Positions 58,297-64,000 of a DNA stretch of 64,000 nucleotides are shown in pieces. Both the position numbers and the translations under genes were made by a program. Source of the stretch: Atherix ibis (taxonomy: Eukaryota; Arthropoda; Insecta; Diptera; Athericidae). The notes beneath the pieces are model-generated. The model was not told the DNA's origin, did no database searches, and saw only the letters and a program-made list of their open reading frames with translations. Each line of letters opens with the position of its first letter. The first letter of the stretch is position 1. The stretch spans positions 41,580,811-41,644,810 of the forward strand of contig OY282605.1 in the NCBI GenBank assembly GCA_958298945.1. The letters are read 5' to 3'.

Positions 58297-59598
58297 CGGA
58301 ACGATGACAGTGTGGCGCTCTCATCGTTCCGATTTGAGTTCTGTTTTTTTTGTTAAGTTGGTACATCTGTTGCTGATTGGAACATCTGTTCCCTCTAAAT
58401 GTTAGCGTCATAGCTTGACATTTGCAAAAACTTACGTAGCCAAGAGTACATCTATCTCTGTGTGTGTTGGCGATTTTTTACAATTTTAGAAATGAATTTA
58501 AATTTGCAACAACGAACTTGTATTAAATTTTCCGTAAAAAACGGATTTAATGGTGCGCAAACGTTGGAAATGTTGGAAAAGTGTTTCAGCAACGATTCTC
58601 TAAAGAAAACGGTCGTTTACAAGTGGCACGAGCGGTTCAAAAGTGGTCGTGAGTCAATCGAAGATGATGAACGCAATGGCAGACCATCGACATTGAAAAC
58701 CGACGAAAACATTGATAAAGTAAAAGAAATGTTGCTCAATAACCGCAAATTAACCATCAGAGAGATAGCGGAGGACTTGAACATTGCCTATGGATCCGTC
58801 CAAGACATTTTGGTTGATAATTTGGGTTTCCGTCGTGTAGCAGCAAAGTTGGTGCCAAAAGACCTCAATTTCATGCAAAAAAGAGACCGTGTTGACGTCG
58901 CAAAAGACATTATTTGCGAGGCTGATTTCGATCCCACAGGATCATTACTGGAGACGAGACGTGGGTTTATGAGTATGACACGCAATCCAGACATCAGGCA
59001 AGTGAATGGCGTTCACCAAATGAGCCGAGACCAAAAAAACCACGTCAAAAAAGTCAAAAAAAAGAAGGTTTTCATGGTTAACGACGGTTTAGTGCATCAT
59101 GAATTTTTGCCAGAAGGCCGGACAGTAAACAAGGAGTATTATTTGGGCGTTATAAGACTTTTGCGTGAAGCAATTCGCCGAAAGAGACCAGAATTGTGGG
59201 CAGAAAACTCGTGGATTTTGCACCATGATAACGCACCGTCGCACAGTGCCATCATTATTCGTAATTTTTTGACAAAAAATGCAACAAATACGATCCAACA
59301 ACCACCGAATTCACCTGATTTGGCTCCCTATGACTTCTTTCTGTTCAATCGAGTTAAAAAACCATTACGGGTAACGCATTTCAACAGCCGAGAGGAAGTA
59401 ATGGAAAAATCTCAGGAAGCACTGATGGACATACCGAAAACCGAATATAAAAAATGTTTCGAGGATTGGATCAAGCGCTGGCATAAGTGTGTTAAAGTCG
59501 ATGGGGATTACTTTGAAGGGGACAATATAGATTTAGATGAATAAACTTGTATTTTTAATTTTCTGAATAAATTCTGAGTAACTTTTCGATCAAGGTGG
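58297..59598 (+). mobile_element. Group H mariner, copy 1, left terminus rearranged
   Basis: The right terminus (complement CCACCTTGATCGAAAAG) ends at 59598 before TA 59599-59600. The left TIR is missing: at 58297-58307 CGGAACGATGA faces its exact complement at 58321-58331, which is part of the normal leader, so the terminus was replaced by an inverted copy of adjacent leader sequence. Coding region 58492-59544. It lacks one TIR and so should not be mobile. Confidence 0.87.
58492..59544 (+). pseudogene. Group H mariner transposase, open frame but catalytic segment out of frame
   Basis: Start MNLNLQQRTCIKFSVKNGFN at 58492 (an upstream in-frame start at 58462 lies in leader sequence). Open to 59544, 350 residues from this start. 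Order: helix-turn-helix 1, HERFKSGRESIEDDERNGRP, RKLTIREIAEDLNIAYGSVQ, RRVAAKLVPKDLNF, then at about 58935 a roughly 10-bp deletion puts the following sequence out of frame. The block ITGDETWVYEYDTQ, holding the first catalytic Asp, is readable only in another frame (58944-58985). The frame returns near 59060-59075 within an A-run (KKKVFMVNDGLVHHEF). The second Asp (HHDNAPSHSA) and third (SPDLAPYDFFLF), 34 apart, are in frame. The length is normal for a mariner, but one third of the catalytic triad is not encoded. Confidence 0.88.
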
Positions 59599-60792
59599 TA
59601 TGTGGGGGATTTTAAAATCCACGTGTAATTATGCAGAAGCTAGTTTGTCTATAAACATTGACTATTTAGTGCGCATTTCGGGCTGAATATGTCATTGGTT
59701 TGTATTTTTTTGAAAATGAAAAATGAGAGTCCATTACTAGTCAAAGATAAAAATCTACAAGTTAATGCTAAAAGGGTCGGTTATCATATTATGGCTATAT
59801 AATAACCGACCCTTTTAACCTTAACTTGAAGATTTTTATCTTTCACCTTATATGGGGTTCAAAAAACTGAAGCCACTAGCCAAACAAAGTGACAAATTTT
59901 AATTTTTTTTTTGCTCAAAAGGCTACCAGGACGGGTTATTTAGAGATTTGATAATATCAATTAGACTTCAAGGTCCTACAATTTTATAAAGATTAACGGT
60001 TTATTATAAGACTATGCAAAAAAAATTTTATATATGCAGATAATCCTTCAAATTTGGAGCATTTAAGCCTGATATGTGCAGAAAAGTCATTAAAAATTAT
60101 CTCAAAAGAATGAAGTCTTATAAGATTTTTTTCAGAATAATATTAATTTTCTTAAATAATGGCAAAAGTTATGTAATATAATAAAATAAAATTTTTTTCT
60201 AATTGTAAATTTTAAATATATTTTATTTAACTTTATTTCCTAAAAACACAAATTGGATAGGTCTTACCTTTGAATATATTTTATTCAAAATTATGGGCAA
60301 GAGATTATAGTGTCCTCCTTAAGAGTTTTATCTTACATTATCTATAAAATTTTGAATATTTTTATAATTTTACGAAAAGATGCATTTGCATCAAATTATT
60401 TTCAATTATAGTAAGTATTATCCAAACTTATAAATGAATAAACCCATAATCTATGGCACCTAAACTAGGTAGGGGTCTACTGTTGGTCTGAAATTTTTCT
60501 TTTATCTGCATTAGTATGGGCAAGTGGGACTAGTGCATTTTGGCATTATTTCTTCTTATTGATATAGTAAATTACATGAGATTATCATCTGTTCGGGTAA
60601 ACAGAAAATATTCGTAATTTAAAGGAATTTTCATCATATTTACTCGACTGCCAGACGATATTATGTCTCAGTTCACCTAAAGAAAATTCCAAAGTTTTGT
60701 AGAAAATTGATACTATTAGTAAGTAGAATATCAAATTGGTAATGAAATTTATTCAAAAATTAAGTTCAATTAAAAAATTTCAATTTTTTGAA
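59599..60792. other. AT-rich stretch with a 42-bp-arm foldback
   Basis: No gene recognised. It contains the inverted repeat at 59743-59843. The rest is AT-rich. Confidence 0.45.
59743..59843. repeat. Foldback, 42-bp arms, three mismatches, 17-base loop
   Basis: Arms 59743-59784 and 59802-59843 pair at 39 of 42 positions. The sequence is related to the dispersed repeat at 7195-7640 and 34312-35250 (common word: agttaa.g.taaaa.ggtcggttat). Confidence 0.9.
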
Positions 60793-62058
60793 CGAGGGCC
60801 GTTCAATTAAAAAATCCAAGAAATTGCGCTTGTAGTGTCGGTAAATATTTTTTTTTTGTAAGTAGCATTATTGACAGGAAAGCTGTCAAAATTTCAGCTC
60901 GATCCATAGCGTAGGTCAATTTCTATCGTCGATTAAAGATAACGACATTTATTTGTGAATAACAATGGAAAAAAGCGAGTTTAGGGCTGTCATCAAACAT
61001 CTCCATTTGAAAGGCTTAAGCCCGAAAGCCGAAAGAAATCAAAGCCGATTTGGATACAGTTTATGGCACATCTGCACCTGTGTTTGCGACGGTTTACAAT
61101 TGGGTGAATGAATTTAAACGTGGCCGTTCATCCACAAAACATGAACATCGTTCAGGACGCCCAGTTGAGGTGTCTACTCCTGAAATCATCGACAAAATCA
61201 ACGATCTGATTTTGAACGATCGGCGAATTAAAGTGCGCGAATTAGTTGAGGTCACGGGCATATCACAAGGTACAGTCGCTTCAATTTTGCATGAAAAATT
61301 GTCTGTGAAAAAAATTTCGGCAAGATGGGTGCCGCGTTTGCTCTCTGAGGAGAATAAGCGCAATCGTGCAGTGGACTCTGAGGCTATGTTGGCACTCTTT
61401 CATCGCAATCCTGCTGAATTCCTTTGTCGATATGTCACTGTGGACAAAACCTGATACACTACTACACACCAGAAACGAAAAGACAGTCATCACAGTGGAT
61501 TTTCAAGGGTGAACGGGCTCCGAAGAAGGCAAAAACTGTTGCATCGGCCGGCAAGGTGATGGCTACGGTCTTTTGGGATTCGCAGGGCATCATTTTTATC
61601 AACTACTTGGAAAAAGGAAAAACAATAACAGGAGCGTATTACGCGTCGTTATTGCAACGGTTGAGCGAGGAAATCAAAGAGAAACGCTCCCTTTCTGAAG
61701 AAGAAAAAAATCCTCTTGCATCAGGACAATCAGCGTGTGCACACCTTGGAGAATGGAATTGTTGCAGCATCTCGCTTATTCACCAGATTTGGCCCCGAGT
61801 GACTATTTTCTTTTCCCCAATCTGAAGAAATGGCTTGGCGGACGACGGTTCACTTCCAACGAGGACGTCATTGCTCAAACGGATGAGTATTTTGCAGAAC
61901 TTCCGAAATCCTATTTTTTGGACGGAATAAAAATTTTGGAAAAACGGTTGGAAAAGTGTATAGAGCTAAAAGGAGATTATGTTAAAAAATAAAAAAAAAT
62001 TTTTTTTTTAAAACAGTTTTTTTCCATCTTTTTCTAAGGACTTATTGAACGACCCTCG
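60793..62058 (+). mobile_element. Irritans-type mariner, full length, inactivated
   Basis: Left terminus CGAGGGCCGTTCAATTAAAA at 60793, right (complement) CGAGGGTCGTTCAATAAGTC ending at 62058 before TA. The transposase starts at 60965 (MEKSEFRAVIKHLHLKGLSP) and stops at 61992 (ELKGDYVKK). A 7-bp tandem duplication CCGAAAG (61022-61035) shifts frame at codon 21. The body then reads in frame at 61050-61454 (ATVYNWVNEFKRGRSSTKHE, WVPRLLSEENKRNR, CRYVTVDKT). A 1-bp loss near 61453 breaks the first catalytic Asp block, and further shifts at about 61700-61760 put the HQDN block out of frame. YSPDLAPSDYFLFPNLKKWL and the rest are intact. A recent-looking but multiply damaged copy. Confidence 0.9.
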
Positions 62059-62273
62059 TATTTGCTGCAGTTTTTTGGATTTCAAAAAAGAAAAACAAAA
62101 TTCATATTTCAATTTATCAAATTATTAAAAACTACTTTTTGAGCTTTTAGATAGATATTTTTGATAATTTCCTTTCAAATTGATATGTGTTTTTAAACTT
62201 TTCAAAAATATTTAATCATAAAATTTAGCAAATACTATCATTTTATATTAATTTTAAATAAACAAAATATAAA

Positions 62274-63518
62274 GTGTAGTAAAAGGAAATCCATTTTTTT
62301 TGCATTAAATTGAAGGTTTTATTTAGCATAGATAGAATGATACGATTTAGGGCAAATATGCACCGTTTTGTTCGATAACTTGTTGCCATTTTGGAGGTAA
62401 TTTCATAATGCCTCTCTCATAGAAACCCTCGTCCCTATTGGCAAAAAGCTGAGACAGTCGATTTTCAAAATCTTCTCTTGAGGCGAATTTTTCACCTGCA
62501 AAATCATTCGTCATAGACAGGAAGAGGTGGTAATCACTTGGTGCCAGGTCCAGACTATAAGGTGGATGCATAAGAACATCCCAACCAAGGTCCCGGAACT
62601 TCTGGCGAGTCACTATCGATGTATGCGGCCTGGCGTTGTCCTGATGGAACACAATTCCTCTCCTATTGGCCAAAGCTGGCCGCTATTGGGCGATTGTTTC
62701 TTTCAGACGGCCCAATTGTTGACAGTATAGGTCGAATTAAGAGTTCGGCCGTAGGGGAGCAGCTCATAGTAGATGATTTCCTGCCGGTCCCACCAAACAC
62801 ACAGCAAAACCTTCCTGGCTGTCAATCCTGGCATGACCACCGTTTGCGCCGGGTGACCGCGATTTGACCACGACCGTTGTCGCTTGACGTTGTCGTAAGT
62901 GACACATTTTTCATCACCAGTAACCATCCGCTTCAGAAATGGATCAATATTGTTGCGATTCAGTAGCGATTCGCAGATTGAAATTCGGTCCATTAGGTTT
63001 TTTTGCGATAACTCGTGTGGCACCCATACATCGAGCTTCTTTTTGTATCCAGCCTTATTTAAGTGGTTCCAAACGGTTTTTTGTGCAATGTTTAGCTCCT
63101 GGGCAATCGAAACAGTGCTTACGTGACGGTCGGACTCGACGATTTCCAATATTTTATCGACATTTTCACATTTTCGCCAATTGGCCTTCCAGAGTGTGGT
63201 GCATCTTTGACATCAAAATTACCGGAACGGAACTGTTACAAACACTATTCACATTTTCAGCTGCGTGGCTTGCGTTTTCGCCTTTATCGAAGAAAAACTG
63301 TAAAATATGGCGTATTTTCTCTTTGTTGGTGTCCCTCTTTGAGGCGTTCTAAAAAAATACTGAGTCAAGTAATCACAAAACTGTATGAGAAGCTTTTTTA
63401 GTACGAAATTTTATATTTCTAACGCCATCTAGTGTAACCCGATTGCACTTTTAAAACGGGAGATACAGACTCCTAAAGCCATCTATTGGCAAAATAATGG
63501 ATTACTCTTTACTACACC
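62274..63518 (-). mobile_element. Mariner related to Mos1/mellifera types, inactivated
   Basis: The TIRs are GTGTAGTAAAAGGAAATCCA (left) and, from the right, GTGTAGTAAAGAGTAATCCA, ending near 63518. Minus strand: the N-terminus is damaged (NKEKIRHILQFFFDKGENAS then a frameshift, near 63200-63350), then 63149-62703 reads EIVESDRHVSTVSIAQELNI, WVPHELSQKNLMDRISICES, FLKRMVTGDEKCVTYDNVKR, KVLLCVWWDRQEIIYYELLP. After a frameshift at about 62690 it reads GIVFHQDNARPHTSIVTRQK, DVLMHPPYSLDLAPSDYHLF and PPKWQQVIEQNGAYLP. All three catalytic Asp survive (34 apart for the last two), but the frame does not. Confidence 0.88.
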
Positions 63519-63529
63519 ATATATGTAAA

Positions 63530-64000
63530 ATTGGGTTGTTCGGAAAGTAATTTCGTTTGCTTATGAAGACACAATTAAGGTATTTATTGATGCAAACCGG
63601 CGAATAACAACTGGTGAGATCGCTGAGATATTAAAATTATCGTATTCGACCGTTCATGATCATTTTAAATGGCTTGGTTTTATCTCAAAGCTCGACATAT
63701 GGGTTCCTCATCGTCTTACGGAAAAAAATTTGTGCCGTCGCATTGACGTTTGTGATTGGCTTCTCAAACGCCAAGAAAATTATCCATTTTTGAAGCGTAT
63801 CATCACTGGGAACGAGAAATGGGCTGTCTACAACAATATTAAGCACAAAAGATCCTGGAGAAGAAAAGATGAGCCGGATCAAAACACTTCGAAAGACTAT
63901 ATTCACTAAAAAAAGTATATGCTATTTGTTTGATGGGATTTCAAAGGAATCGTTTATTTTGAGCTTCTACCGAGCAACATAACGATCAATTCTAAAGTGT
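63530..64000 (+). mobile_element. Mellifera-type mariner, 5' part, runs off the window
   Basis: The left terminus TTGGGTTGTTCGGAAAGTAA lies near 63532. Sequence normally coding the first helix-turn-helix is missing; the frame begins around IKVFIDANRRITTGEIAEIL (from 63580), WVPHRLTEKNLCRRIDVCDW, FLKRIITGNEKWAVYNNIKH (first catalytic Asp changed to Asn), KRSWRRKDEPDQNTSKD, a stop near 63907, then WDFKGIVYFELLPSNITINS at the window edge. The 3' half lies outside. Confidence 0.82.

Noticed and set aside
59743..59843. Foldback considered as a factor-independent bacterial terminator
   Set aside because: The window is eukaryotic (introns, polyadenylation signals, resilin); the arms also belong to a dispersed repeat.

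Overview
The window is a stretch of an AT-rich insect genome, probably holometabolous and possibly Diptera. Three host genes with short spliceosomal introns (mostly 50-100 bp) lie in a dense graveyard of mariner-type DNA transposons. The organism call rests on a complete pro-resilin gene (an insect cuticle elastomer), the very small introns, and the mixture of mariner subfamilies with jockey-type LINEs. I cannot name the species from sequence alone.

Host genes. (1) The 3' part of a zinc transporter 9 (SLC30A9/ZnT9-like) gene at 1-1557 on +. (2) An arylsulfatase B-like gene at 19278-21625 on +, eight exons seen, with the initiator exon unresolved. (3) A pro-resilin gene at 28334-30603 on -, four coding exons and 672 codons, with a TATA-Inr promoter near 30720-30751. 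They are unrelated in function and simply sit in the same region.

Mobile elements fill most of the rest. At least nine mariner groups are recognisable. Group A (TIR beginning CGAGGTCTGTTCAAAAAGTA) has seven copies, three of them non-autonomous derivatives that carry the 5' end at both termini. A DD41D (rosa-like) set has five copies. A Mos1-like copy lies at 9381-10575. Irritans-type elements lie at 56392-57322, 60793-62058 and (relic) 39290-39560. Mellifera-type or related elements lie at 12910-13740, 44452-46800, 48310-48640, 62274-63518 and 63530-64000. Group H (TIR CCACCTTGATCAAAA) has two copies. Group I has two near-identical copies, one with an intact 350-aa transposase (51795-52847). 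Group D is present only as old relics. There is also a Tc1-like relic, four non-LTR retrotransposon fragments, one of them (54766-57803) with its target duplication visible, and several non-coding dispersed repeats and perfect hairpins.

Nesting gives a relative chronology: a DD41D element lies inside a group A element (16771-18627), a group A element inside a mellifera-type element (44452-46800), and an irritans element inside a jockey-type LINE (54766-57803). The most notable items are the intact group I transposon with its opposite-strand 35-bp-deleted sister, the recurrent two-5'-end group A derivatives sharing one recombination joint, the deceptively open 360-codon frame of group H in which the first catalytic Asp region is read out of frame, and a perfect 35-bp-arm hairpin at 41931-42019. 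I saw no CRISPR, rRNA or tRNA. Coordinates of decayed element ends are approximate.
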